Source: Absidia repens (Eukaryota; Mucoromycota; Mucoromycetes; Mucorales; Cunninghamellaceae). From it: a DNA stretch of 64,000 bases. This document shows positions 10,820 to 22,440 of the stretch, piece by piece; position 1 is the first letter of the stretch, and each line of letters starts with the position of its first letter. The notes beneath the pieces were generated by a model that did not search any database, was not told the DNA's origin, and saw only the letters and a program-made list of their open reading frames with translations. The stretch spans positions 1,178,001 through 1,242,000 of the forward strand of contig MCGE01000004.1 of assembly GCA_002105175.1 (NCBI GenBank), read 5' to 3'. The position numbers were made by a program, and so were the translations under genes.

Positions 10820-12802
10820 ATGTCTTCATTAGCGGACGAATTGGCTGCTGATCTTGATTTTTCGGATTCTGACAATGAACAACAAGCTTCCGATGAAGAA
10901 CAAGTACAACAAGCTGCTGAATCAAACGAAATAGAATCTGACACACAAGCTGCGCCAGTTACGACTGCCAACAACGGTAATGGCAACATCGATGACAGTA
11001 ACAGCAACAAAATAGCACGATCCTCAGCAGACACTATGGAAGACGATGTCCATAATATCAAAAAGGTGTGCAAGTATTTATACAGCAAACAAATGCAAGA
11101 TGTGATCAGAGTAAGTAACATATAGTACCAAATCAAAAAAAAAAAAAAAAAAATGAAAAAAACAATGGAATACTAACGTAATTGATGGGTGGGGGAACAG
11201 CGTATAGATTACTTTGAAGAACAAGATGCCGAAACTACTCCAAGGATCACTGGGTCGTCAGATGAAGATGAAGAATACAGGTTGATTATTCAAGCAAACA
11301 GTATGACGGCTGAAATAGATAACGAAATGCAAACTATCCACAAGGTAAACAAACTATGCCTCAAGTGATATACAGACACTTGGCACAGACACTCCACATC
11401 GTTGCCACAAATAAAACTAATCGTCCATTATCTTTTGATTTCTGATAATAGTTTATTCGAGATCACTACGCCACAAAATTCCCTGAACTCGAATCACTGG
11501 TGCTGAATCCATTAGATTATGCAAAGACAGTCAAGAAAATCGGCAACGAAATGGATATTACCAACATTGATTTACGGTCTATCTTACCCTCAGCAACAAT
11601 CATGGTGGTAACAGTAACTGCAACCACAACAAATGGACGACGTTTAACGGACGAGGAATGGCAACGAACGGAAGATGCGTGTGATATGGCTTTGGCTTTG
11701 GAAGAGGCACGCAAAAAGATCATCAACTACGTGGCTTCTAGAATGACCATTATCGCTCCCAACTTGTCTCATGTAGTAGGTAGTGCTACGGCGGCCCAAT
11801 TACTCTCCGCGGCTGGTGGTTTACGAGAGTTTTGCAAGATCCCGGGATGTAATGTGCAAGTGCTTGGCAACAATCGTAAAGTGGTATTGGGCTTCTCGGT
11901 GGCGACATCCAATCCACATGGAGGTGGTTTCATTGCCCAATCTCCTATGGTGTTGGCCATGCCTCAAGATTTACGACGAAAAGCGACAAAGATTATATCT
12001 GGAAAGGCAACTTTGGCGGGACGAATCGACCAAAGTCGAGCTGCAACTGATGGTAAGTGCAAATGAAAAGGAAAAACAATTTATTAATAGAAATGTATTC
12101 GTTGTGAATTTATACCCTAACTCTTTCATTTTTATTTTATTTGTTGGTTTCATAGGGGAACTTGGTAAAAAAATGCGAGAAGAAATTGATCAAAAGCTGG
12201 AAAAACTGCAGGAACCTCCACCAAGCAAGAACACAAAGGCATTGCCTGTACCAGATGAAGGACCGAAGAAGAAGAGAGGTGGAAAGAGGTAAATTAATGT
12301 GAAAAAAAAGTGATCATATTTGTAGAAGAAACTAATTGGAACAACGGTGCTGGTTTTTTTTTTTAGAGTGCGTCGACAAAAGGAAGTTTATGCTATGACG
12401 GAACTCCGTGCTGCTCGCAACAGAATGACATTTGGGGAACAGGAAGAAGAATTTGGCTATGGTGATGAAACGGAAGGTCTTGGTATGGCCGCGAAACAAA
12501 TTGGAAAAATTAGAGCTACTCAGGCTGATCAACGAAATAAAGGTAAATACAAAGTGATACAAATGATAATAAGAAAATTGAATAGATCTAACACTCGCTC
12601 TATATCTGACCTAGTCAAAGCACCAAAACTCAAACACTATGGCAATTCCTCAGGGCTACAAACCTCTGGTCTGGCATCCTCATTGTCCTTCACACCAGTG
12701 CAAGGTATTGAACTCATTGATCCTACTGCTGCAGCTGAACGGGTTAAGAAGGCAAATGAAAAATACTTTGGTGATGGCGCATTCTCTATTGTCCGGAAAT
12801 AG
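10820..12802 (+). CDS. PRP31: pre-mRNA splicing factor Prp31
   Basis: U4/U6.U5 tri-snRNP component; its Nop domain binds the 15.5K protein-U4 snRNA complex in the nucleus. Six exons (10820-11110, 11201-11344, 11452-12052, 12156-12288, 12367-12542, 12615-12802) give 510 residues, close to 499 in human. The acidic N terminus precedes a coiled-coil and Nop domain (MTIIAPNLSHVVGSATAAQL, CKIPGCNVQVLG, then LRRKATKIISGKATLAGRID). The C-terminal Prp31 region has KLEKLQEPPPSKNTKALPVP, KKKRGGKR and SSLSFTPVQGIELIDP. The last intron (12543-12614, 72 bp) is inferred: the frame also stays open through it, but splicing gives the better family match (CTAAC branch-like site, CTAG acceptor). An AATAAA lies near 12880. 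Confidence 0.95.
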
Positions 12803-13094
12803 GGAACGTTTAGTTTAGCTTAGTATTATTGATATATTGTTGTTACATGCTAGTTATACAGTAGCCACTTCGTTATTCAATAAATATACATATTCATAAT
12901 TTGTTTTTTTTTATGTTTGAATAAACAGTCTGAAGTTCCGTTGGAGCATTGGGAAATCTTCCAATTTACTGGATGTCAGCTTTTTGTTTCGTTTTTTATT
13001 TTATGCATTTAATTGTCTTGTTGAAAGGGTGTGGCATATACTCATGTAAAAACAATCTGGCCTATGTCTATGTATATGAATATATATGTATATG

Positions 13095-13133
<39 letters not shown>

Positions 13134-14230
13134 AACAGAAAACATACATGTTTACGAAGAAAAGTCACTACATCCTATTTTGTTATTATTCTCTGTGTAT
13201 TTCGTACTTCTGTAGGTTATATTTAGTAACAATGATAAGGACAGTTGTCGTTTTTTTATTTTCTTTTTGCGTAGGTACGATTTATTCTTAACTCATTTCT
13301 AGCAAAAAATTGACATTTTTCATGATCGAGACCTATTAAAAGGTCTTCCCCCGTGATTACACCTAATCTTTGACACAAATGGTGTAAATGAGGCCAAGAT
13401 ACACTCCCAAAATGAAAACATTTACAATGTTTGGTTAGCTAAAATGGGTACATTTCATAAAGATATTTATCAAGACCATTAACTTTATTAGCAAAAGTCA
13501 ATAAAATTTGTCGGATTTGAATGTGTCGATGTTGACACTGATATTGGAGAACGGGCACTCTGGTGATTATAAAAATTGGATGAAGTCGCTCTCACAAGGA
13601 AACCGAGCACCAAAACTGTCACCACTCAACAGTCATACTTTTTTTAGTGTTCATGGCTGATTATTTTCTCTGCCATTTTTTCAGGCGATTCCACGGCCAT
13701 TTTAAAACCATTTATGCGAAAATCCCTTTAACGCCTTGTTTTTAAAGTTCAAAGCATGTACTTAGTGTAGACGGAGCACTAACACGCGGATTAGTCGAAT
13801 TCGTCTCTTGCATGGCCCCCTTTTTTTTTTGTATAAATGCGTGAGCTTTTATTTTCTAAATACACTGTCAGTGTGGATACATCCATTCGACAAGTCAAAC
13901 TATACATATGAGAGATGATGTAAAAGAAAAGGACAAAACATATTTTATTTTGATTTAAGTAAAAAAAAAAAAAAAATAGCAATTAAAACTACTGCAGTGG
14001 GAATATTATGACATATATCCAAATCTGAGACAATTAGGGATGTGTGTGGGTGCGCCTGAAGAACACACACACTTTAACATCATACAAGCTAGTCCGCTAG
14101 AAAAATATAAACTAGCGATTGACGAAATATTTCACAGTGAAGGTGTTAAGTAGTTAAACTACGTAGGGTTGCGCCATCCTGCCTGTAAAGTCATCAACCA
14201 AAGAGAACGGCTACGATATCGATGTTGATT
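12803..14230. other. gene-free spacer after PRP31
   Basis: About 1.4 kb with no supportable gene. It holds a (TG)15 microsatellite (13101-13130), a small hairpin GACCT-ATTAAA-AGGTC (about 13329-13344), several poly-T/A runs and a TATA-like ATTATAAAAA near 13565. Open frames here are short and of biased composition. Confidence 0.5.
13101..13130. repeat. (TG)15 microsatellite
   Basis: Uninterrupted TG dinucleotide repeat of 30 bases. Confidence 0.95.
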
Positions 14231-15415
14231 TGTGGTGGCTATTGTTATGAGAAGTGTATTACCATGGTCATGGTGATATATGTCGTTTATATAACAGAAA
14301 AACCAATTCCTTACAACCAGGCCAAAAAAAAAGACATTCAAATTCCGCCCACGTGAATATTTATTTTTCCCTATTTTTATTTTTTCTTTCGCTCTTTCTT
14401 TTTTTCCCTTTGTTTTTTTCTTCACCATTCAACTTCTTTGAGGTTATGTTGGATTTAGATTAGCATCAGGACTAGTTTAGAAGGGTTTTCAGCTCAGAGA
14501 TTACAAGATGCATGGGGACACTCTTTCATTTTGGATCTAGGATTTAGACGCAACATTGGTTCGCTTTTTTGGAGTCTTCATTAGCTTTGTTTAGTTTTAG
14601 TTCGTCCATATTTTTATCTATATATAAATAAAATGTGTCTCTTTTTACACGCTGCAAAGAAAAAATGTCCCGTTAGTCTGTTTCATGTCTTGTGCAATAG
14701 ATCCCTTTTTACCATGCACCCATTAGATGAGAGCTAGCAGTTGTTATGACTTGATAAAAGGTAGTCCTTTAACCTTGCTCATGCTTGAATAATATATTAG
14801 ATCCCTTTTTACAGTTTCCTATTTAAATTAGTGTTTATCATTCTTCAACTTTTACGTTAGTCTCCCTCATGTTTCTTGCAATATATTCTTCCGTTTTTTT
14901 TTTTTTTTTCAATGAATTCTTCGCCTTAAGCTTGAGCCTCTACCAATATCAATAAAATATGTCTTTTTAATTATTAATTGATTAATAATCCTATTCTGAC
15001 ACATTCATCGTATAGAAAAAAAATTTCCTACTATAGCTGTTTTATGATGCCCTACCAATCACATGCGTTCTAATCCTCCCACATTGACTACTTTCTTCGT
15101 GCCGCACAATCGATGAAAGCCCTATTCCTGCTCGATCAACCATGTAAATGAATTTAGATCAATTTATGTGAGCCGTAGCCGCTGTAGAGCTTTTTCCACT
15201 TATTCTATGTTATTACGCGTACTTGCCTCACTCCCTGAAACACAAGTCTATTTGACAGTTCTAGCTCACTTGATATAAAACTCGGCCATATTCCCCTCCA
15301 CCATTCGTATCATTCAACCTAGATTGTGCCATCAACGTCACCACATTAGAGTACACAAACTGTATACATTCATCTATTTATTTATTTTCTTCGCATGTGC
15401 TATAAGAATATTAAT
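14231..15415 (+). repeat. dispersed non-coding repeat, copy B
   Basis: Long copy. The E-box CACGTG (14350-14355) sits in CCGCCCACGTGAAT, followed by a T-rich tract, TTCACCATTCAACTTCTTTG, the core GGACTAGTTTAGAAGGG, and a weakened hairpin (arms about 14481-14490 and 14514-14525). AATAAA hexamers lie at 14627-14632 and 14951-14956 (324 bp apart). It shares with copy D a further ~450 bp downstream (for example GAGCCG...CTAG blocks and a second T/A-rich end). No coding capacity. Confidence 0.75.
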
Positions 15416-15931
15416 AATAATAATAAAATAGAAGCCCCAAATTGACAACTACACTTCAACAAACTTCCATGTGTTAGCGCCCAGTAGATCAATATTTTGC
15501 AAGTGTGAGAATGTTTTGCTATAATTAAGGTTCATTTCATATTCTTGGTGAACTGCACCATAAAACAAGAATAGGCACCTGAAGAAAAACAGCGAAGACA
15601 TACTACCAAATATTGTCATAACCCCTGCCATATCATGCTTTATTTATATACACAAATATCATACGATGGTCAAGCTGCCTTTCCGTATGCGCGTCGTCTC
15701 TGCGGACTACAACAATAATATTATGATAATGACAAAAAAATAAAAACAAAATGTAAAATAATAAAACAAAAATCCTTATGGCTTTTATTGATGAATTTCA
15801 CAGAATAAAACAAACTAAAAAACTAAATATTCAATGAGTAAAAAAAAAACTAACAACCTAGACCAAAGTAAATATCACTAGTTGTCCTAAATATCCCTTA
15901 ATTTTGACGCATGATGTCGAAGACGGCCCCC
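15416..15931. other. spacer between repeat copy B and PUT2
   Basis: AT-rich 3' flank of the P5C dehydrogenase gene, with TTTTATT (about 15784-15790, a minus-strand poly(A)-like signal). A 60-codon minus-strand frame (15449-15631) has no recognisable features and is not called. Confidence 0.4.
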
Positions 15932-16189
15932 TTAAACAACGTTGGATGGATAATGGTAGTCAGAGATAGGCACAAAGTTTTCCTTGATAAGGCGCATAGA
16001 TATGAAGCGAACAAGCAAAGTCCATGATCCAGCCTAAAAAAGAATATTTTATTATAGAGTGAGTCTCTCAAAGTCTCATTCCATCACCATTATCCTCTAA
16101 CTTACCTTGTCGTTTGTTCCGGAGCCTCGTGCACCACCAAATCTACGAATAAATTATATAATTATGAGCAAAACTACTCCTTTTTGTCC

Positions 16190-16239
<50 letters not shown>

Positions 16240-17838
16240 TACGGTTGTTGGCCAACGACAGCACCAGTACATTTGTCGTTAATGTAGAAGTTGCCAGAGG
16301 TTTGGCGGAGTAAGTTGGAGCCATGGACAATGGATTCACGGGATCTGGCAAAGAGAGCACCGGTGAGAGCATATTCCGTGGTGTCGCCAATGAGCTTGCA
16401 AGTTTCGTCAAATTTGTCATCATCATAGACCACCATAGTGACAACAGGACCGAAGATTTCTTCCACCATTGTTTTTGTAAAGTTGTCCTTGGAATGGATG
16501 ATAGTGGGTTGGATGAAATAGCCGACAGACTCATCATACTTACCACCAGCAATCACTTCACAATCAGGGCTGGCATGTGCATAGTCAATATACCCCTTGA
16601 TCTTGTCAAATGCAAACTTGTTGATGACAGGGCCAGAGAAGTGTTGGAATTCTTGGACAGCACCTTGAGAAATCTTGGCATGTTCAGCGAGAATACTAGC
16701 CTTGAAATCATTGTACAGAGACTTGGGCACATAGCAGCGAGAACACGCAGAGCACTTTTGACCTTGGAATTCGAAGGCAGCGCGGATGGTTTGAAGAGCA
16801 GCATGATGGACTCCAGCCTTGTCCAAGTCAGGGTGGAGGATGTGATAGTTTTTGCCACCAGTTTCACCAACCAAACGAGGGTAGGACACATACTTATCCA
16901 TATTAGCACCAACATCAGTCCATAATTTCTTGAAGACACGAGTCGATCCAGTGAAGTGGAGACCAGCAAACTTGCGGTGGTTCACAGCCACAGAACAGAT
17001 TTCTTCAGCAGGGCCAGGAATGAATTGGATGACACCATCAGGAAGACCAGCTTCGACAAGAATTTCGTATACAAGGTAGTTGGAGTAGACTGCAGAGGGA
17101 GAGGGCTTCCAGAGGACAACGTTACCCATGAGAGCAGGAGCGCTTGGAATGTTACCACCAATAGCAGTGAAGTTGAAAGGCGAGATACCAAGGATGAACC
17201 CTTCAAGAGCACGGTATTCAACACGATTCCAATTACCGGGAGCATTCTTGGGAGGTTGTTGATGATAGATTTCTTCAGCATACTTGCAGTTGAATCGCCA
17301 GAAATCACAAAGTTCAGCAGCAGCATCAATTTCAGCTTGCCAGATGTTCTTGCCTTGACCCAACATCGTAGCAGCCATCACCTTGTATCTATATAATCAT
17401 ATTAAAACTACGTCAGCCCCCATGGTCATAGTGAATAGTAGGGAGGGGGAGCACCTTTTCTTACCTGTATTTTTGAGATAATAAATCAGCAGCCTTCAAG
17501 AACACAGCAACACGGTCGTTGAATGGAAGAGCTTCCCATTGAGCTTGAGCAGCCACAGCACCTTGAATGGCCTTTTCAGTAAGAGCGCCATCAGCTTGAT
17601 GGTAGTTGCAAACAACAGACTTATGGTTGGAAGGGTTCAGTTGCTTTTCTGTGCTACCGGTGTAAATCCTTTCGCCATTGATAACTACGGGAACTTCTTG
17701 AGTACCTTGAGCGATCATGTCATCCAAAGCTTGTTTGAGTTTGGCACGTTCTTCAGATCCCTTAGCATAAGCCTTCATAGGTTCATTTTCAATAACAGGC
17801 AATTTGAAATGAGCAAGAGAGGGTGTAGCAGAGTTCAT
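15932..17838 (-). CDS. PUT2: delta-1-pyrroline-5-carboxylate dehydrogenase (mitochondrial proline catabolism)
   Basis: Oxidises P5C/glutamate semialdehyde to glutamate with NAD+ (EC 1.2.1.88), the second step of proline breakdown. Four exons (17838-17465, 17388-16243, 16142-16106, 16033-15932) give 552 residues, normal for the family. Aldehyde dehydrogenase features in order: ISPFNFTAIGGN, the NAD-site region NVVLWKPSPSAVYSNY, LHFTGSTRVFKKLW, catalytic Glu in GETGGKNYHI, catalytic Cys in FQGQKCSACSRCYVP, EEIFGPVVTMVVY, and the C-terminal FGGARGSGTNDK plus VRFISMRLIKE. The intron at 16242-16143 contains a T run followed directly by ~35 A. An N-terminal targeting sequence is not obvious by eye. 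Confidence 0.96.
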
Positions 17839-19414
17839 TGTTTTCTTTTTAAAATTTGTTGTATAAATACGGTAATAATAAAATAAAAGAAAAAAAAAAG
17901 ATTTTTATTTTTTGAAAAAAAAAGAGAAATATGTAGGGTTTAAATATTTTTTGACAAGGAGGAAAATCTCGCCGTGAGAGAAAAAGATCGGAGAAACAGA
18001 AAACTAACCAATCATACGTTCCGGAAGGATTTAGTTCTGCTCTATGCAGTATGTTTGGATATGATCGGACTTGCCTTCAAAGCATGAATACTGACTTACA
18101 ATGTAGATTATACGAACATTTTCTGATACTTCTTGGTTATCATTATTCTTTTGATTTTTTTTTTTTTTTTTAGTAATCCATATAGCGCCATGATGTTTCT
18201 TCAATTGTTTTTGATGATTATTTCGACAATAACTAGCCTTGAGATAAGGGGTATTAAGAAACGAGGGGGCGTTAGTTCGTCATGCCCCATCTTCGGCGTT
18301 TAAAAAGGCATCTGAATTTGCAGAAAAGGCACTTGAAATGACTTTCCATGAGTTTCTATTAGCTATTAGCACCACAATCAAAACAAATAAGGACGCCATT
18401 CTCGTATAAATAAAATACGTTCATCATTTTGGCTAGTCTCGATAGTGGACTCACAGGTCATCAAACATTATAAAAGATTTTATTATTCCCTTAAGCAGAA
18501 ATGAAGCACCAATGAACATCACCTTAAGTATTACAGGATCAGTGTTACCTACTTAAAATCAAAAATATTATGACAATAAAGGCATATGGCTACTATCTTT
18601 TAATAGCACTTCATCATAATTTTTTATTTTCAAGTTTAACCTGGTTTTGTTTGTTTTTTATGAACATTAGTGTCGTGAGGTCTTATTACCATTGTCTTTT
18701 TCGCAATGATTCTAATTGCTATCTTCAAAAGCTGCATTTGTTTCCTGTACAGAAAATTAAAAATAATTATCCATTGGAACCTATTCAATAAAATTTACTA
18801 GAGTAACTATCTCTTCAGATGGAAGTTTGTCTGACGAATGGACACGCCTTACGTATACTTTAACTAAGCCATCTGCTTTTCTAGAGAAGATCATATAATA
18901 TAGTTGATAATCCGTTTCCACTTCATTTTTCATTACGGCTCTTCTTGAAGGATCTGTTGACCTAAGTCACTCGCAGAAATGTCCATCATCTAACCTGTCC
19001 AAAAATCCCCCACAACCATCTAAGTTAAACATTTCAACTGCCACCTTGCCTACAATTTTATATCCGAAAATGGGTTGCCCAACATTGGTCAGCAATATAA
19101 CCCACCCCCAGCATGATATTAGTTTCCTGAACAAATAGCCCATCGAAATTTATGCGTGTGATCTGACGAAATGAACGTTACTGTATTAACTCTTACACCT
19201 TTATTATCTTGATCATCTCGTAGTCCTATCTTATTTATTGTTTCGCCAATTTGGCACCAGAGACGCAGCCTACCAATAGATGGATCTTGGGGTATCGTTA
19301 TAGCAAACCTTGTTTATACCACTTCTAAGCTTCTGCCACTGCTCTGCAAACAGTGTGTGAATGGGCAGGGACCCACAATAGCGATTAAAATTCGTTTTTA
19401 CGTTGATATAGTTA
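17839..19414. other. gene-free spacer upstream of PUT2
   Basis: About 1.6 kb. The part next to PUT2 is A-rich promoter. The rest has scattered stops in all frames and no recognisable gene. A 73-codon plus-strand frame (18570-18791) is rich in Phe/Tyr/Leu from T-rich DNA and is not called. Confidence 0.45.
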
Positions 19415-20430
19415 TTGTGGATAATATAGTTATTTTAATGTGTGTATACATTCTCTCTATCTAGAAAAACAGTGATTTTCTGGAAAACTTAATTTTGTGT
19501 TTTTTGAGGCAAATAATCAGAACTGTAGTGCAGCGACACGCCAAAGAAAATATTTCAGATTCCGAACACGTGGATATTTTATTTTCCCACTTCCTCAAAT
19601 TTTTTTTTCGCACTCTTTTCTTTTTCTTTTTCTTTTTTTTTTTTCCTTCATTTTTTCTTCACCATTCAACTTTTATGGGGATAATTTGGAGCTAGAATTG
19701 TATCAGGACTAGTTTAGAAGGGTTTCCAGCTCAGGGATTACAATATGCATGGGGAAACCCTTTCATTTTGGAACCAGGATCTGAAGACACCATTAGTTGG
19801 GCTTTTTGGAGCTTCATTAGCTTAGTTTTATGTTAGTTTGTCTATAATTCATATCTACATCTGAATAAAAGAATATCTCATTTTTATTTGATTCACTGAA
19901 ATATGTCCCATTAGTCTTTCTTATGTTTTGTACAATAGATTTCTGTTATTGGTAGCAATCAATCCTGTTAGATTAGTGTTGTGTTGTTGTGTTTCACTAA
20001 AAGATATCCGTTTTACTCTCACTGTCAGGCCTTGTCCTGTACAATACAATATATTACTTATTACTATTGTCACTCTAGATTAGTCATGACCATTCTTCAA
20101 TCTTCCTAATCGTTTCTCTAAAGTTGCCTTCATTGAGATGACTTGTTAAAAATGAACCTCGTTATCGTAGTTTAGTATGAACCATATTCCTTCAAATAAA
20201 AAATTGATATTATTACCCATCCTCTGACTATCAAATAGTGAGTGAAGTCGCTATCATGACTTTTTTGTGAATGTCCAATTAATCAACTGCTATTATAGCT
20301 CATCCAATATGATATCCCTCCGTCCGTCAACCTCCCCCCCCAATAACCCACACTAGACTGAACATACTGTAAATATATCCAGTGCATTATTTTCATTGCG
20401 CATGATATAATCAAAGAAATTGTTAGCCCT
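19415..20430 (+). repeat. dispersed non-coding repeat, copy C
   Basis: Begins with TATTGTGGATAATATAG, closely matching copies A and E. CACGTG is at 19567-19572, followed by a T-rich tract and TTCACCATTCAACTTTTATG. The core hairpin arms AAGGGTTTCC / GGAAACCCTT (about 19718-19727 and 19753-19762) form ten uninterrupted pairs, the best of all copies. AATAAA lies at 19864-19869 and 20195-20200 (331 bp apart). Similarity to copy D continues to about 20425. Confidence 0.75.
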
Positions 20431-20543
20431 CGCCCCCCACCCCAATGACATATGGTAAATCGAAAATAAGCTCCAGTGGGAACTTCCGAGATGTTTATTA
20501 TTATTATATATATACAGCTACGGTCTTAATTTTTTTTTTTTTT

Positions 20544-22205
20544 TTACTCCTCATATCCGTTCACTAACGCGCAGATTTCACTATTGCAGTCGTCTTTCAT
20601 TGGTGTCGATTCATAGTCATGGGTGTGCAACCTTGATATTTCTGGAAAATACGGTTTTCGACCCCAGCACAAATAGAAATTATAGTAAGCATGTTGATCG
20701 ATGGCTTCTTCCAAGACTCGTTTCGTTTTATCCTTATAGGCACCTGGCTCCTCTAACAGATCAGGCCAAACCTGCTGATGAGATTGTAACCCCGCTCTGA
20801 CAAGTCTCAGTAAAATTTGTGGTATTTGTCCTTGACCCCACCCTACAGGCATCGTCCCTTCTTCAAGATGGATGTCAATCATGCCCCCATATTGTTCCAT
20901 ATATTCACACATATACCGATACCAATCCATGTCTACACCTAATTTATCTTTTACGATTTTCGCATCTACAAAAAAAAAAAAAAAAAAAAAAAAGATGTTG
21001 AGAAAATTATTAGCACATGATTTTTTTTTTTTTTTTTTTTTTTGGAGGAGATGGGGAGATGATACGTGCAGTGTTCAAAAAAGGCTTGACCAAGGGGACC
21101 AGTGTGTTTCATAATAGGATCAACATCTCGTAGTTCAAAGTATCCTCCTGGTTTCAATACACGATTTATTTCTTCCGCAAGTATCTGACGAGGAGCGGGG
21201 TGGGAAGGATTGAAATAAAATACAAAATCATCAGTTCTAGCTTCGTCTCTTTTTTGTTGGGAATATGCTCTTGTTCTGCTATACTCACCTTCCATTGATC
21301 ATTGTTGTAGCTTTTATAAATCATCGCCATTCTTACAAAATCAAAATGGTAAGCGGGGAATTGTAGCAAAGTGTCATTTCGTGCCACGTCACAACAAAAG
21401 AAATGGGCATTGGATGGCTTAACCACCGTGGGAAAGGCTTTTGTGGGATTCACACCTTCGTTGAGATGAAGATTATTATTTTAATTCGGCATCTATGAGT
21501 GGTTTTTTTTTTTTTGGTTTTTTTTTTTTTTTTTACCACAGCATTGCACATTTGGATATTCCGAAGCCATTTCGAGAATCCAAACCCCACTACTACAGCA
21601 TATATCAAGTATTCGCACAGGATTTGTACTTTTTGTTTTCATTTTTGTTTGATCATCACATAAAAATGAGGATGGTTGACGTAAAATATCTTGAATGGGG
21701 GCATTGAAGTTTCCATTAAAATAATGCTTTAAAAGGTAATGCTACAAAAAAGGGGCGGGGATTAAACAAAGCGAAGTAAAAAGCAAAGCTTTTTTTTTTT
21801 AATATTGTATGATATTACCATTTGAGTCTTGGCGTTGATATCATCTTCACTAGAATTGATTGATGTTGGTATATGACGAGGCCCAGATTTTTCTGCTGAT
21901 TTTTTTGGTTGCACAGTAGGATACGACTTGGGTCGTTTATCATAAATGCGCGGAAAGGCATGTTGATGAGCACCTGAACCATTAATACTTTCGGTATTCC
22001 GATTAACCTCATCATCCTTATAGCTACCATCTATTAGCGACGATTGTTGGGATAAAGGTATGACATTTCGTTCTTGTGAATTTTTTCTACTTTCTTCCTG
22101 CCTGTGTATTGAAGATTTTCTGCGTTGGTAGAAACTAGGGTGATCCGAAGAAAAAGATGCCCTTTGATCATTAAATTTTGAATGCTGAGATTTTACATTT
22201 CCCAT
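20544..22205 (-). CDS. class I SAM-dependent methyltransferase
   Basis: Exons 22205-21819, 21741-21537, 21455-21289, 21184-about 21070, 20965-20544; about 431 residues. The N-terminal ~130 residues are a basic, Ser-rich disordered region beginning MGNVKSQHSKFNDQRASFSS. The methyltransferase fold follows: motif I PVRILDICCSSGVWILEMAS (GxGxW-like but with CCSSG), a post-I NVQCCGVNPT, an acidic CDVARND, FDFVRMAMIYKSYNNDQWK, and the common EEINRVLKPGGYFELRDVDP segment. The C-terminal half has WYRYMCEYMEQYGGMIDIHL. Related proteins are abundant in zygomycete-type fungi; the substrate is unknown. The exon 4/5 junction does not close in frame with the only GT (exon end 21066); a GC donor with exon end 21070 does. 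The introns contain long A and T runs. Confidence 0.75.
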
Positions 22206-22440
22206 TTAAAAAAAAAACATGGGGATGTCAACGGCAGCGTAAAGAGAGAAAAGAAAATTTAAATATGATACCTATGTTTGACTGGGTTTAAAATGTTTAT
22301 CGAGTTGTCTGTAGTTTAAATGAAGGGTCTGACAACTTACCAACTCCTTGTTGTTTCACTTTTTTTTTTGGACATTTTAATATCATTATATTTTTTACCT
22401 ACGATTGTTTATTTTTTTTTTTTAATACAAAGAAAAAAAA
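22206..22440. promoter_or_regulatory. divergent promoter, methyltransferase / trehalose phosphorylase
   Basis: Short shared spacer between opposite start codons, AT-rich with T and A runs directly before each start. No specific site is recognised. Confidence 0.45.

Noticed and set aside
15449..15631. 60-codon minus-strand frame with a hydrophobic stretch
   Set aside because: Phe-rich stretch comes from A-run DNA; no other support.
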